This document shows, one piece after another, positions 16,891-24,952 of a DNA stretch of 64,000 nucleotides; the first letter of the stretch is position 1, and every line of letters begins with the position of its first letter. Both the position numbers and the translations under genes were made by a program. Below the pieces are notes generated by a model. That model ran no database searches and was not told the DNA's origin. It saw only the letters and a list, made by a program, of their open reading frames with translations. Where the stretch lies: positions 248,001 to 312,000 of the forward strand of contig NZ_JBGNFV010000001.1 of the NCBI RefSeq assembly GCF_041449215.1, written 5' to 3'. This DNA comes from Roseivirga sp. BDSF3-8 (lineage in GTDB: Bacteria; Bacteroidota; Bacteroidia; Cytophagales; Cyclobacteriaceae).

Positions 16891-17580
16891 ATGTCAATCA
16901 AACCAGTTAGTGATCGAACCTATTCCATTTTACATGTTGATGACCACGAAATCGTAAGAATCGGCATTCGGACGATTATAGATCGAATGCCCGGCTTCAG
17001 ATTGATAGATGACGACATTAAAGACGGTAACCGTGCTATGGTCCTGTTATCTCGCTATCAACCTGATCTGGCCCTTCTGGACGTAGACCTGCCTGGAGCG
17101 AGTGGTATAGAAATAGCCAGACACATCATCATGACAAAGCTTCCTACCAAAGTTGTACTACTAAGCAATGCCATCACTCATTACACCTTTGAAGAGTGTC
17201 TGTCTCTTAACGTGATGGGATTTCTTTCTAAGTCTACCCCACTCTGCGAGCTAAGCCCATGCCTGGACAATGTAATCAAAGGAAACTCGTACATCAGCAC
17301 TGATTGCCTGGATGTTCATGACCGGTATTCAACCTCTTCAGCAGACGCCGGCAATTCATTGCTATCCGTTCTTTCAAAAACAGAAATAAAGGTTCTCAAA
17401 TTAATCGCAATAGGAAAGTCCACCCCGGAAATCGCTGAAGAGTTTTGCAAGAGCACCCGTACCATTGATAGCCACCGGTATAATATAAACCAAAAGCTGG
17501 GTCTAAAGGGTAAACACGGGCTTTTGAGTTATGCTTTTCAGAACAAACGCATGATCTTGAGCCTACCTACCCCTGCTTAA
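16891..17580 (+). CDS. NarL/LuxR-type response regulator
   Basis: A 229-residue regulator with a canonical receiver: acidic pair in SILHVDDHEIV (residues about 16-17), acceptor Asp in LALLDVDLPG, and the downstream Lys in FLSKSTPL. The LuxR-type HTH covers about 160-215 (LSKTEIKVLKLIAIGKST, then a recognition helix around TRTIDSHR). It is a paralogue of the regulator at 11418-12104 but keeps the phosphorylation site intact. The next gene, a kinase with its own receiver, starts 216 bp downstream after a strong hairpin. Confidence 0.9.
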   Translation: MSIKPVSDRTYSILHVDDHEIVRIGIRTIIDRMPGFRLIDDDIKDGNRAMVLLSRYQPDLALLDVDLPGASGIEIARHIIMTKLPTKVVLLSNAITHYTFEECLSLNVMGFLSKSTPLCELSPCLDNVIKGNSYISTDCLDVHDRYSTSSADAGNSLLSVLSKTEIKVLKLIAIGKSTPEIAEEFCKSTRTIDSHRYNINQKLGLKGKHGLLSYAFQNKRMILSLPTPA

Positions 17581-17610
17581 GATAACCCGGCAAATTAAAG
17601 GAATCTGTCT

Positions 17611-17649
17611 GTGAGGGCCAGCATTTATACGCAGGCTGCTGGCCCTCAC
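17611..17649 (+). terminator. Strong hairpin after the response regulator
   Basis: A perfect 13-bp stem (GTGAGGGCCAGCA with TGCTGGCCCTCAC) and a 13-nt loop lie 30 bp past the stop. No T-run follows, so it may slow or process the transcript rather than end it. Confidence 0.55.
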
Positions 17650-17796
17650 AGGCCCCATGATTCTTGTTGTCGATAAGACATTATATCATTTTCCAAGACA
17701 CCATATCTTTGCCTTGCCCGAATATGCTTACTAGCATAAAGTCATTCCTATAATTGATAAGGATGACTATCCTACAAACATTAACCAGTTATATCT

Positions 17797-18912
17797 ATGT
17801 GTCAAAAAGTAATTTTAGTAGCCGACCAAAATCCAGGTATTATTGACCAGCTTAACCACATCTTAGACCAGGCCGGTTATCAAGTGATTTCTACCGGTAA
17901 GTATCACCAGGTGATACCGCTGGCTAAAAAACATCTGCCTGACCTCATTTTATTGGAATGGGAAATAGAAACATCTGCTACAGCAGCCCTCATAACGGCA
18001 CTCAAAGAGAGTGTGAAAACAGAGCACATTCCCATTATAACAACTTTGGGGTTGGAGGCTAAACCAAATGCCTTGAAGTCAATTTTTGTGGCTGGTGCCT
18101 CTGATTTCATACGCAAACCTCTTGAGTCCACAGAACTGATATTTCGTATTAAGACTACCCTGCAAAGTAAAAAAAACCTACAGGAACTAAGAGACAGCAA
18201 TCATACGAAAAGCCGCCTGCTGGCCGTAGTATCGCATGAACTTCGTTCACCGCTCTCTTCTTTTCAGGGAATATTAACCTACCTGAAAAACGCAGGCAAA
18301 GACCAGCTTAGCATAGCTACTGTATATCGCCTCATCATGGATGTGGAAGAGGAATTTTCCACAGTAGTCAATCTCGCAAACAACCTTCTGTTCTGGGCCC
18401 TGGAACAGGAAGATGCCATCCAGGTATATGAGGAAACCTTTGACCTTGCTACCCAGCTAAAGCAAACAAAGCAAATCTTTTCATTACCGGCAAAAGAAAA
18501 GGATATTGAGATCAGATTAAATATTACTGAAAATTTACTAATTAGATCTGATGTTAATTTAGTCAGTTTCATTATTCGAAATTTAATTGCCAACGCTATT
18601 AAGTTCAGTCCTTCCGGCCGGGAGGTCATTATCGAAGTATCAAGAGACTATAGGAACGTTGTCATTCATGTATCTGATTCTGGTCCGGGCCTCGATGAAG
18701 ATACGCTGAATAATTTATTTCATCATATTGCCCCCTCAAGGGCTACTCCAGATAAGTATGGAAAAAATGGAGCAGGCCTGGGCCTTGCCGTTGCCTATGA
18801 TTTTACCCGAAAAGTAGGCGGTTATCTATCAGTAAGTAGCGAACCAGGCAGAGGTAGCACATTTACACTGACATTACCCATTAAGGTGAAGGAAGAAGTA
18901 CTCTCTATATGA
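17797..18912 (+). CDS. Receiver-histidine kinase hybrid with Glu in place of acceptor Asp
   Basis: A 371-residue cytosolic protein: receiver domain (1-125), HisKA with phospho-acceptor His147 in VVSHELRSPL, and HATPase (NLIANAIKFSP, DSGPGLDE, GAGLGLAV). The receiver's acceptor site reads LILLEWEIE, with Glu54 where Asp is expected, although Lys107 is kept. Glu often mimics phospho-Asp, so the receiver may be locked in one state or act as a docking module (inference). No membrane segments are seen. A partner for one of the nearby regulators is plausible. Confidence 0.88.
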   Translation: MCQKVILVADQNPGIIDQLNHILDQAGYQVISTGKYHQVIPLAKKHLPDLILLEWEIETSATAALITALKESVKTEHIPIITTLGLEAKPNALKSIFVAGASDFIRKPLESTELIFRIKTTLQSKKNLQELRDSNHTKSRLLAVVSHELRSPLSSFQGILTYLKNAGKDQLSIATVYRLIMDVEEEFSTVVNLANNLLFWALEQEDAIQVYEETFDLATQLKQTKQIFSLPAKEKDIEIRLNITENLLIRSDVNLVSFIIRNLIANAIKFSPSGREVIIEVSRDYRNVVIHVSDSGPGLDEDTLNNLFHHIAPSRATPDKYGKNGAGLGLAVAYDFTRKVGGYLSVSSEPGRGSTFTLTLPIKVKEEVLSI

Positions 18913-18990
18913 GAGTAATTAGTAAAAGAGAGAAGCTATGGCCGGCAATGGTAAGGTTTCTTTAGCTAAAGCAGCTTCACCTGAAAGAAA

Positions 18991-19026
18991 GACCACCCAG
19001 TATGTATTTCATATTAATGGGTGGTC
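18991..19026. terminator. Hairpin between convergent genes
   Basis: GACCACCCA pairs with TGGGTGGTC over an 18-nt AT-rich loop, between the kinase stop (18912) and the end of the minus-strand precursor at 19036. It could serve both convergent transcripts. Confidence 0.55.
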
Positions 19027-19035
19027 ACCCCAACA

Positions 19036-19350
19036 TCAGCACCAGATAAGACTACCCGTACAAGGAAACTCATCTTCCTGAGAACTGAAATGACATCTGC
19101 CATAGCCTCCGCCATACCATAAAGTTACCGCCTCCACTTTAATTATTTTTCCGTATATACTTTTATTCCCATCACAGTATGCCTTAGCGAGATCACACCA
19201 GGATGGGTACAGGCCTGTAGTAAAATGATAAGGGCCATTTAAAACTGACGTTATAGTCCCGCTATTGGGGGTGGCGCACAAATAGGTTTTTTCACCCTGA
19301 ACTTCTCTTGCTTGCTCAGGGGTGATCCTTTTTTCAATAAATTTTTTCAT
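19036..19350 (-). CDS. Secreted peptide precursor a (GSLIWC end)
   Basis: A 104-residue precursor. The leader MKKFIEKRITPEQAREVQGE matches the shared pattern MKxF-x-x-[KR]-[LIV]-x(4)-A-R-[ED]-[VI]-x-G of this island. The core has five cysteines plus the C-terminal FPCTGSLIWC, shared with three other precursors. The C39 peptidase of the transporter at 31404 would cut after the Gly region. Probable role: secreted disulfide-bonded peptide, perhaps antimicrobial. It is the last gene of the row. An AGTAGT-type motif lies inverted about 120 bp upstream (19467-19480). Confidence 0.75.
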   Translation of the reverse strand: MKKFIEKRITPEQAREVQGEKTYLCATPNSGTITSVLNGPYHFTTGLYPSWCDLAKAYCDGNKSIYGKIIKVEAVTLWYGGGYGRCHFSSQEDEFPCTGSLIWC

Positions 19351-19519
19351 AGCTATAGAGACTTATATGGTTTATAATAAAACAAAGGTAGATAAAGCGC
19401 ACTTTAATAAGTATAGCAATCCTGCGGTATATCATCAGTCCTTATACTGAAAACACAACACATATACAGTAACACTACTTATAATTACACCATACGAAAA
19501 AACAAAAACAATGAACATA

Positions 19520-19549
19520 AAAAGCCACTGAACTTATGGGTTCAGTGGC
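19520..19549 (-). terminator. Rho-independent terminator on the minus strand
   Basis: GCCACTGAAC pairs with GTTCAGTGGC over a 6-nt loop (19524-19549); on the minus strand it is followed by TTTTTATG. It would end transcripts of the precursor at 19716-19982. Confidence 0.8.
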
Positions 19550-19715
19550 CAAATAATCAATTAACAAATAAAGACTAACTCTACAAGGCCTTCCATAGTC
19601 ATATTTAAGAATATCACATGAACAGATCTACCTGTAGAACATAAACCAAGTATAATATTTATCATCCATTTTCATTACAGGATGACATATTAATTCCATA
19701 AATATAAACCCCTGA

Positions 19716-19982
19716 CTACATCAATACGGCATAATAGCAGGTAATATCAGTAGTAAATCCGTAATAATGTCTATTTATATTTCCATTAGACCCTACGTAT
19801 CTTTTACCACTAAGGTAAGGGCAGTATTGCATTTCTATCAGAATACAATCATCCATAAGTCCATTCACCTGAATATTAACTTTGTGAGCGTTCCAAGGGT
19901 TATTACCACACTTAAAATCAGCTCCCCCCTGTATCTCTCTGGATTGACTAATGGACAGCTTTTTTGAATTAAAATTTTTCAT
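19716..19982 (-). CDS. Secreted peptide precursor b
   Basis: An 88-residue precursor with leader MKNFNSKKLSISQSREIQGG, the closest in this island to a classical double-glycine site. The core has four cysteines (FKCGNN, DDCIL, MQYCPY, ITCYYAVLM), allowing two disulfides, and lacks the GSLIWC end. Its upstream region contains an IS200-like insertion starting at 20163. Probable bacteriocin-like exported peptide; the activity is unknown. Confidence 0.72.
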   Translation of the reverse strand: MKNFNSKKLSISQSREIQGGADFKCGNNPWNAHKVNIQVNGLMDDCILIEMQYCPYLSGKRYVGSNGNINRHYYGFTTDITCYYAVLM

Positions 19983-20162
19983 TTTGATCAGCTTAATTCT
20001 TAATTAACATTTCAAATATCAAAAAAGGCAATACATTATAAAATAAGTATATTCACTTAAATTCAACAGTTAATATACGTAAAACAGCCTCAACACTGAA
20101 TCTAATATACCGGCCTTCCCACACCTCTTTATTCTCTGAAAAAAACACGAATGGAATTTGAC

Positions 20163-20748
20163 AATAAATTACCCCCACCAAAGGAGGGGGTTTTCAATGG
20201 TTATTACCCCCAAAGGGGGATAGTCAGTTATCGAATAGCGGGATATCTATATCCCCATCCTCTTTCTTATCTTCCTTCTCCTGATACTTAACATACCGCT
20301 TTATCTTTTCTTCATCTATGCCTACCGTACTTACAAAATAGCCTCGTGACCAAAAATGATTGCCCCAATAGGGTTTTCTGCGAAGACTCTTGAAGTTCTT
20401 AAACATCATGATCGCTGTCTTACCCTTGAGAATACCCATGAAGTCTGATACACTAAGTTTCGGAGGTATACTACATACCAAATGAACGTGATCTGGCTGA
20501 ATGTTCAACTCTTCTACCTTGACCTCCTTCCATTCACATATCGTCTTTATCTTATTCTCCAACGTATCTGCAACAATATCACGAAGTATACGGTGGCGGT
20601 ACTTCGGGGTCCATACTACATGATAGACACAATAGTAAAAGCTATGCGATAGCTTACGATACTTGCTCATTCCACAATATACCCCTACTGGCATAGCCCT
20701 CAAACATGACCACCGTCTAAGACGGTGGTTTTAATTCGATTAATAAAA
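20163..20748 (-). mobile_element. IS200-like element, copy 1
   Basis: A 586-bp segment identical to 24953-25538. It has the form of a single-gene IS200/IS605 element: imperfect hairpins at the low-coordinate end (ACCCCCACC...GGAGGGGGT and ACCCCCAAAGGGGG), a perfect hairpin CCACCGTCTAAGACGGTGG at the other end, and one transposase gene. There are no inverted terminal repeats or target duplication, as expected for the family. It sits upstream of precursor b. Confidence 0.88.
20224..20703 (-). CDS. tnpA: IS200-type TnpA transposase, copy 1
   Basis: A 159-residue Y1 transposase that moves single-stranded DNA by hairpin recognition. The HUH motif is HVHLVCSI (near residues 72-79) and the catalytic Tyr lies in KIKRYVKYQ near the C-terminus. 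Length is normal. The product is identical to the one at 25014-25493, so the spread is recent. No TnpB accessory gene is present. Confidence 0.93.
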   Translation of the reverse strand: MRAMPVGVYCGMSKYRKLSHSFYYCVYHVVWTPKYRHRILRDIVADTLENKIKTICEWKEVKVEELNIQPDHVHLVCSIPPKLSVSDFMGILKGKTAIMMFKNFKSLRRKPYWGNHFWSRGYFVSTVGIDEEKIKRYVKYQEKEDKKEDGDIDIPLFDN

Positions 20749-20775
20749 AAGGAGTTGATTTGCACCAACTCCTTT
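20748..20775. terminator. Terminator hairpin after precursor c
   Basis: AAAGGAGTTG pairs with CAACTCCTTT over an 8-nt loop, 26 bp past the end of the precursor at 20801. The IS200-like element abuts it. Confidence 0.7.
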
Positions 20776-20800
20776 ACACTTGACTATGTAAACATCTGAA

Positions 20801-21079
20801 TTAAAGAGGTATGAAAGAGTAGCAAATAGCTTTATACCTCACCAGGAGGCCTCCTCCAGCAGAATTATCAATTTTTACTTCAACGGCCTTCAAGTAGGTT
20901 GAGCCCACATAGGAGACACATTTACTGTTTGCATTCGAGCACGATCCATCTGCTCCGAGTGATTGTGGGTAAGCATAGCACGTAGCAGCTATAGTAGAAT
21001 TACCCATGCACCAAACGCCAGTACCCTGTACGTTTCTGGCTTCATGACTGCTCAGTTTTTTATTTATAAAGCTTTTCAT
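20801..21079 (-). CDS. Secreted peptide precursor c
   Basis: A 92-residue precursor with leader MKSFINKKLSSHEARNVQGT. The cysteine-containing core begins TGVWCMGN and ends CYSFIPL. The tail resembles precursor k (CYSLIPL). Six cysteines are present. Its leader-core junction, QGTG-W-C, is like that of the IS3-split precursor. A GTAGAATTACT motif lies 82 bp upstream (21161). Probable exported disulfide-bonded peptide. Confidence 0.72.
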   Translation of the reverse strand: MKSFINKKLSSHEARNVQGTGVWCMGNSTIAATCYAYPQSLGADGSCSNANSKCVSYVGSTYLKAVEVKIDNSAGGGLLVRYKAICYSFIPL

Positions 21080-21354
21080 ATTGAATAGTTAACCGTTAGG
21101 CTCACAAAGGTATTGAATGTCTAAATGCCAATAAATAAGTATATTATTGGTTTTTTATAAGTAGAATTACTGACTTTAGAGGTATTTATTAAGCATATTC
21201 TCAAAAATGCCTCCCATAAAAACTCAACTATACTACAAGGCCAGCTTTTTTATTAAAAATCAATTTCATATTAATACGTTATTAACTAAAACATGATGGA
21301 GAAGGATAAAAAAAGCCCCGACTATTAATATTGGAGCTACCTAACCTTATTCTA

Positions 21355-21470
21355 TTAGAAGCCGAAAACACCAGATTTAAACTTAATAAAGTAACGGAGT
21401 TCCTAGTCACCATCATCACTGGAGAAGTATCTCCATTTACTGAGTTTGTTTTACTTCCATGAAAAAGGTA
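21355..21470 (-). pseudogene. Decayed precursor core (d)
   Basis: In the minus strand, KWRYFSSDDGD, a stop, then ELRYFIKF and VFGF match the C-terminal end of the IS3-split precursor (YGYFSSGDGG, then ECRCYIQF and AFGF). In-frame stops and loss of both final cysteines show decay. The downstream flanks also match (21161-21200 with 22275-22314, about 40 bp nearly identical), so a block was duplicated. Confidence 0.65.
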
Positions 21471-21502
21471 AGCAGACAACACCCTTTAAAGAACTATAAT
21501 GC

Positions 21503-21532
21503 AAAAGAGGGTTACTTAAAACCCCCTTTTTT
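21503..21532. terminator. Terminator hairpin downstream of precursor e
   Basis: AAAAGAGGGTT pairs with AACCCCCTTTT over a short loop, with T-runs possible on both strands. It lies about 60 bp past the end of precursor e. Confidence 0.6.
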
Positions 21533-21593
21533 CACTGGATTAATGAAATATATAATTAAATTTATATACTAATAATTACTTATACATAATAAA

Positions 21594-21896
21594 TTAAATC
21601 AATCCTGGAGTGACATTCTTCCACTCATACCAGCAGTAGCAATCAGTCCATACGTGTGCCCCATCCCATAGTTTGTGGCCATCCTTTCTATAGGATTGAA
21701 TTTTTTTGCCAGAGGGTGTTGCGGCATAACAGGCATTAAAACAAGATCCACAAGTGTAATGAGATGCTCCTCCAAAATGCTTATCAGCGGCATCGGATTG
21801 CGGTGTTGTCCCACACCAATCAGACGCCTGACCCGATACATCACGAGCCTCTCTGGCAGTAAGTTTCTTTCTGGAAAAATTTTCAAATTTTTTCAT
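21594..21896 (-). CDS. Secreted peptide precursor e
   Basis: A precursor of 100 residues if started at the ATG at 21896 (an upstream ATG at 21905 adds three). The leader MKKFENFSRKKLTAREARDV-SGQ is nearly that of precursor i, and the core DWCG...CGSCF...CYCWY follows the same cysteine layout. Precursor i ends in FACSGSLIWC, but here the end is EWKNVTPGLI, so the tail appears lost or replaced. Upstream, TTTG-N15-TAAATTTG on the minus strand resembles a Bacteroidota promoter, conserved before precursor i. An AGTAGT motif is at 21986-21998. Confidence 0.72.
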   Translation of the reverse strand: MKKFENFSRKKLTAREARDVSGQASDWCGTTPQSDAADKHFGGASHYTCGSCFNACYAATPSGKKIQSYRKDGHKLWDGAHVWTDCYCWYEWKNVTPGLI

Positions 21897-22456
21897 AATC
21901 ATCATTTTTAAAGATTAAGAATAGATTTTGACAAATTTACCCACTACCCTTTTTCAAAAAAATCAGTAGGCCTTCGGTATTATTTAAGTAGTACTTCCTA
22001 TTATCGATCCATTCATCAGTAGGTATACTGTTTCACTACCTTTCCTGAAACCCAATAAACCATCTACCCCCAGGTGCCATTTAAACCCTGCATACAGGTA
22101 GAAGGCATTCGATTATCAGATCAAAGATGTAAAAAAGTAGAGTAAAGGGAGCTACCTGGCTACTGGTAACCATATCTTTGAGACATATAGTAGGTTTTAG
22201 CCGGGTATCTCTAAAAACCCAGCCAAGGATATATTTTTAGCTGTAAAATGCAGGGGTGAGGATATAATTTATATGTAGTATTACTGACTTAAGAGATATT
22301 TATTAAGATTATTCTCGGAATAGGCTTCACATACATTAAAAAAACTCTACTATTTTATATAGGCATCTGCTTTATATTTATACGTTTTAAATTAAAATCT
22401 AATAGAGGGTATAGAAATAGCCCCGGCTAATGTCGGAGCTATCTAGCCGAATTCTA
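21897..22456. other. Intergenic region with promoter elements, no gene seen
   Basis: It holds the promoter of precursor e (TAAATTTG on the minus strand near 21926-21933), the AGTAGT motif at 21986-21998, and the 40-bp block at 22275-22314 repeated at 21161-21200. The rest shows no coding frame that I can support. Confidence 0.5.
21986..21998 (-). promoter_or_regulatory. AGTAGT-type motif upstream of precursor e
   Basis: AAGTAGTACTTCC, about 90 bp before the start of precursor e, is close to the perfect palindrome GTAGTACTAC found at 31058. See the motif finding. Confidence 0.4.
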
Positions 22457-22733
22457 TTAGAAGCCGAAAGCATAATAATTAAACTGAATATAGCATCGGC
22501 ACTCCCAACCACCATCACCACTGGAGAAGTACCCATAGTTATTAAGCTTATCATACTCTCCTTCAAAGTCCTGGCAACCTGATTTAGCCAAATCACAATA
22601 AGGACCTGGTATAGGTTTATTTCTATAAGACCCTTTATTATTCCACGTTGGCCTACACCATCCTGTGTAATACTCCCCAAAATTGGGACCATCAGTTAAG
22701 ATGATAATTTTTAGTTACCTTTAACTGATAGTA

Positions 22734-23036
22734 ATGAAAAGAAGTAGGAGAAAATTTTCACCGGCCTTTAAGGCAAAAGTGGCTATAGAAGCCCTTAAAG
22801 AGCAACAGACCTTATCTGAGTTAGCTCAGCGTTTCGAAGTTCACCCCAATCAGATCTCGTTGTGGAAACGTGAGTTTCAGGAAAATGCTGATAAGGCTTT
22901 TGGAGAGAAAAGCTCAAAGGAGGAGCCTCAGATTAATGTGGATCAGCTTTATCAGCAGATCGGGCAATTACAGGTTGAGAATGACTTTCTAAAAAAAAGG
23001 CGGGGGGCCGCCCCCTTGAAGAAAACCGGCCTTTAA
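22734..23036 (+). CDS. IS3-family transposase OrfA
   Basis: A 100-residue HTH protein ([17 protein letters not shown], then [19 protein letters not shown]) with a leucine-zipper-like tail, typical of IS3 OrfA. At 22991-22998 an A8 tract followed by GG and a GGCGG/CCGCC hairpin allows -1 frameshifting. In the -1 frame the reading stays open into OrfB, so a fused OrfAB transposase is expected. Confidence 0.9.
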   Translation: MKRSRRKFSPAFKAKVAIEALKEQQTLSELAQRFEVHPNQISLWKREFQENADKAFGEKSSKEEPQINVDQLYQQIGQLQVENDFLKKRRGAAPLKKTGL

Positions 23037-23044
23037 AACAGCGA

Positions 23045-23860
23045 TTGGCTCTGGTTGACCCTAGTCACCAGCTCAGCATACGCCATCAGAGTGAGGTTTT
23101 AAATATCCCCCGTAGCAGCTTTTATTATAAGCCTGTGGGCGAGTCTATAGAGAATCTGGACTTGATGGAAATCATGGATCGATTGTTTACCGAAGATCCT
23201 ACCCTGGGTGTTATCGGTATGCAGGATGAGCTACGTGAGCAGGGTTTATTTTATAATGTCAAGCGTATCCGTCGGCTGTTGCGCAAAATGGGCGTAGAAC
23301 CGATCTATCCGAAACGTAATTTAAGTAAGCTGGGGCAGGCAAAGTATGTCTATCCCTATTTGCTGAAAAACCTGACTGTGAACAGAAGGAACCAGGTTTG
23401 GGCTATTGACATAACTTATATTCCCATGGCAAAGGGGTTTATGTACCTGACGGGGATAATCGATGTATATAGCCGCTATATAGTAGGCTGGCAATTATCC
23501 AACAGCCTGGACAAAGAAACCCAAACAACCCTTTTGACAGCCTGTATAGAAAAATATGGTAAGCCAGAAATCATTAACTCAGACCAAGGTAGCCAATACA
23601 CCTGTTCACACTGGGTAGAAACCTTGAAAGAGTGGCGTATAAGAGTAAGTATGGATGGAAAGGGCAGAGCCACAGACAATACCTTTATTGAACGGTTTTT
23701 CAGGACATTAAAATACAAACATGTATACTTACATCCGGCAGACGATGGACTAACCCTATACAAGGGGATAAATAAGTTTATCGAAAAGTATAACAACAAA
23801 AGAAGGCATCAGGGTATCGGCAGAATAAAACCTGTCGAGTTGTTCAAACAGGCTGCCTAA
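23045..23860 (+). CDS. IS3-family transposase OrfB (DDE integrase)
   Basis: The 271-residue catalytic part has an HTH_21-like segment and the rve DDE core: Asp in WAIDITYIP, Asp in INSDQGSQY, Glu in NTFIERFFRTLKYKHVYL. All three are present, so it is probably active. It is likely made as an OrfAB fusion by -1 frameshifting at the A8 tract near 22991; its frame is open upstream to that point. It faces opposite to the peptide genes it interrupts. Confidence 0.93.
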   Translation: MALVDPSHQLSIRHQSEVLNIPRSSFYYKPVGESIENLDLMEIMDRLFTEDPTLGVIGMQDELREQGLFYNVKRIRRLLRKMGVEPIYPKRNLSKLGQAKYVYPYLLKNLTVNRRNQVWAIDITYIPMAKGFMYLTGIIDVYSRYIVGWQLSNSLDKETQTTLLTACIEKYGKPEIINSDQGSQYTCSHWVETLKEWRIRVSMDGKGRATDNTFIERFFRTLKYKHVYLHPADDGLTLYKGINKFIEKYNNKRRHQGIGRIKPVELFKQAA

Positions 23861-24048
23861 TTCAACTAAGACTAACCAACTGGTGGTCTAATAAATGGGG
23901 AGTGTTACCCTGTTCCCTGAACATCTCTGGCCTCAGTGGCACTTAACCTTTTTTCAATGAATTTTCTCATAATGATAGACTTTTAATTTATATACAAAGA
24001 TTATACTTTGTGAAAAAATTCAGATCAGCAAATCTACTATATTTACTA

Positions 24049-24060
24049 AGTAGTAACACT
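24049..24060 (-). promoter_or_regulatory. AGTAGT-type motif upstream of precursor f leader
   Basis: AGTAGTAACACT lies 79 bp before the leader start of the split precursor, same orientation and spacing as at the other precursors. Confidence 0.4.
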
Positions 24061-24249
24061 TAATTTTATGGCTGTCTAGTTTCTTCGTGTTTTCTTAAAA
24101 CAGGCAATAGGTTATCAGAAATATTATAGTAGCACACTAACACCATAAATAAGGGTGGTACTAAATCAAATAGTGCTTACAATGCAAGGACTTCAGAAAA
24201 AAAGTCCCCTTATCAATATAAAGCGACCTTTTGTACAAAAGAATATTAA

Positions 24250-24528
24250 TTAGCACCAAATAAGGCTGCCAGAACACTGAAAGTTATCATAGTAGCAAGT
24301 AAGGTCTGTTTTCCACCCTCCATAAACTTGCCTCCAATAAACTTTTACGCCATCAGCATCATTACAAATAAAGGCCTTGGCATAAAGACAATCAGTCACC
24401 TTTCCATTGATATCATTGATATACTCCTTATCATAGTCAGCATTAGTGCTTCCGCATTTATCATTGTATTCTCCCTGAATACTTCTCGCTTGGGCAAACG
24501 AAACTCTCTTGTGTTCAAATTTTTTCAT
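24250..24528 (-). CDS. Secreted peptide precursor g (GSLIWC end)
   Basis: A 92-residue precursor with leader MKKFEHKRVSFAQARSIQGE. The core NDKCGS...DCLYAKAFIC...LTCYYDNFQ ends in CSGSLIWC, the C-terminal signature it shares with precursors a, h and i. Six cysteines suggest three disulfides. No AGTAGT motif is evident in its short upstream region, so it may be cotranscribed with, or promoted differently from, its neighbours. Confidence 0.75.
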   Translation of the reverse strand: MKKFEHKRVSFAQARSIQGEYNDKCGSTNADYDKEYINDINGKVTDCLYAKAFICNDADGVKVYWRQVYGGWKTDLTCYYDNFQCSGSLIWC

Positions 24529-24617
24529 TACTATATGATCATTAAAGTTATTGATTTTAAAATAAGTGATGTTATTAACTTATAGTTAACAAATCAGCCT
24601 TTACAGGTCATTCAGAC

Positions 24618-24929
24618 CTAGCACCAAATGAGGCTACCCGTACAAGGGAATTCATCCTTAGCATAAAAGCAATCTACTAATGCCAGGGCATCAAGGGTAT
24701 AAAGAGATTCCCTCCATCTCACCGCAACGAGTTTCATACCATCAGGCGTATTTACCGGGCTAGCACATACATCATTGAAAAAACTACAAGGTGAAAAGAA
24801 CGCATACCCTCCACCAAAGGTTTTTTTATCATATGGGGTGCTTGCATCACCTTTACAATAGCCTGAGCGCTCTCCCTGTATCTCTCTTGCCTGCAAGGTA
24901 GATAGACGCTTATTTATAAAATTTTTCAA
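24618..24929 (-). CDS. Secreted peptide precursor h, cut from its promoter by IS200
   Basis: The homologous region starts at a TTG codon (24929): LKNFINKRLSTLQAREIQGE, then a core with cysteines and FPCTGSLIWC at the end. The frame runs upstream to an ATG at 24971, but that codon lies inside the IS200-like element. The IS starts 24 bp before the TTG, so the native promoter is displaced by about 590 bp. The gene may be silent or driven from the IS. The core is otherwise intact. Confidence 0.7.
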   Translation of the reverse strand: MKNFINKRLSTLQAREIQGERSGYCKGDASTPYDKKTFGGGYAFFSPCSFFNDVCASPVNTPDGMKLVAVRWRESLYTLDALALVDCFYAKDEFPCTGSLIWC

Positions 24930-24952
24930 AGGTTGGTTTATTAAAACTGAAA

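Larger units (their letters stand above)
22667..23908 (+). mobile_element. IS3-family insertion sequence with 5-bp target duplication
   Basis: About 1242 bp with imperfect inverted ends (GTAATACTCCCCA at the left, and GTAACACTCCCCA as the complement of the right; further inside, GACCATCAGTT and GACCACCAGTT). The target duplication is CCTGT. It encodes two overlapping transposase frames with a slippery A8 tract. One end may extend a base further; the exact tip is uncertain. Confidence 0.88.
22457..23970 (-). pseudogene. Peptide precursor f, split by an IS3-family insertion
   Basis: The leader MRKFIEKRLSATEARDVQGTG starts at 23970 and stops just inside the IS. The core, starting TGWCRPTWNN and ending FNYYAFGF, lies on the other side at 22666-22457. 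CCTGT is present at both IS borders (22662-22666 and 23909-23913). Removing the IS and one CCTGT restores a single frame running QGTGWCRPT across the junction. The gene was thus intact before a recent insertion exactly at the leader-core boundary. A TAGATTTG promoter box and an AGTAGT motif (24049) remain upstream. Confidence 0.85.

Noticed and set aside
22399-22692. 97-residue minus-strand frame over the IS3 left end
   Set aside because: It is a shadow frame; the frame one base away restores the precursor core joined to its leader.
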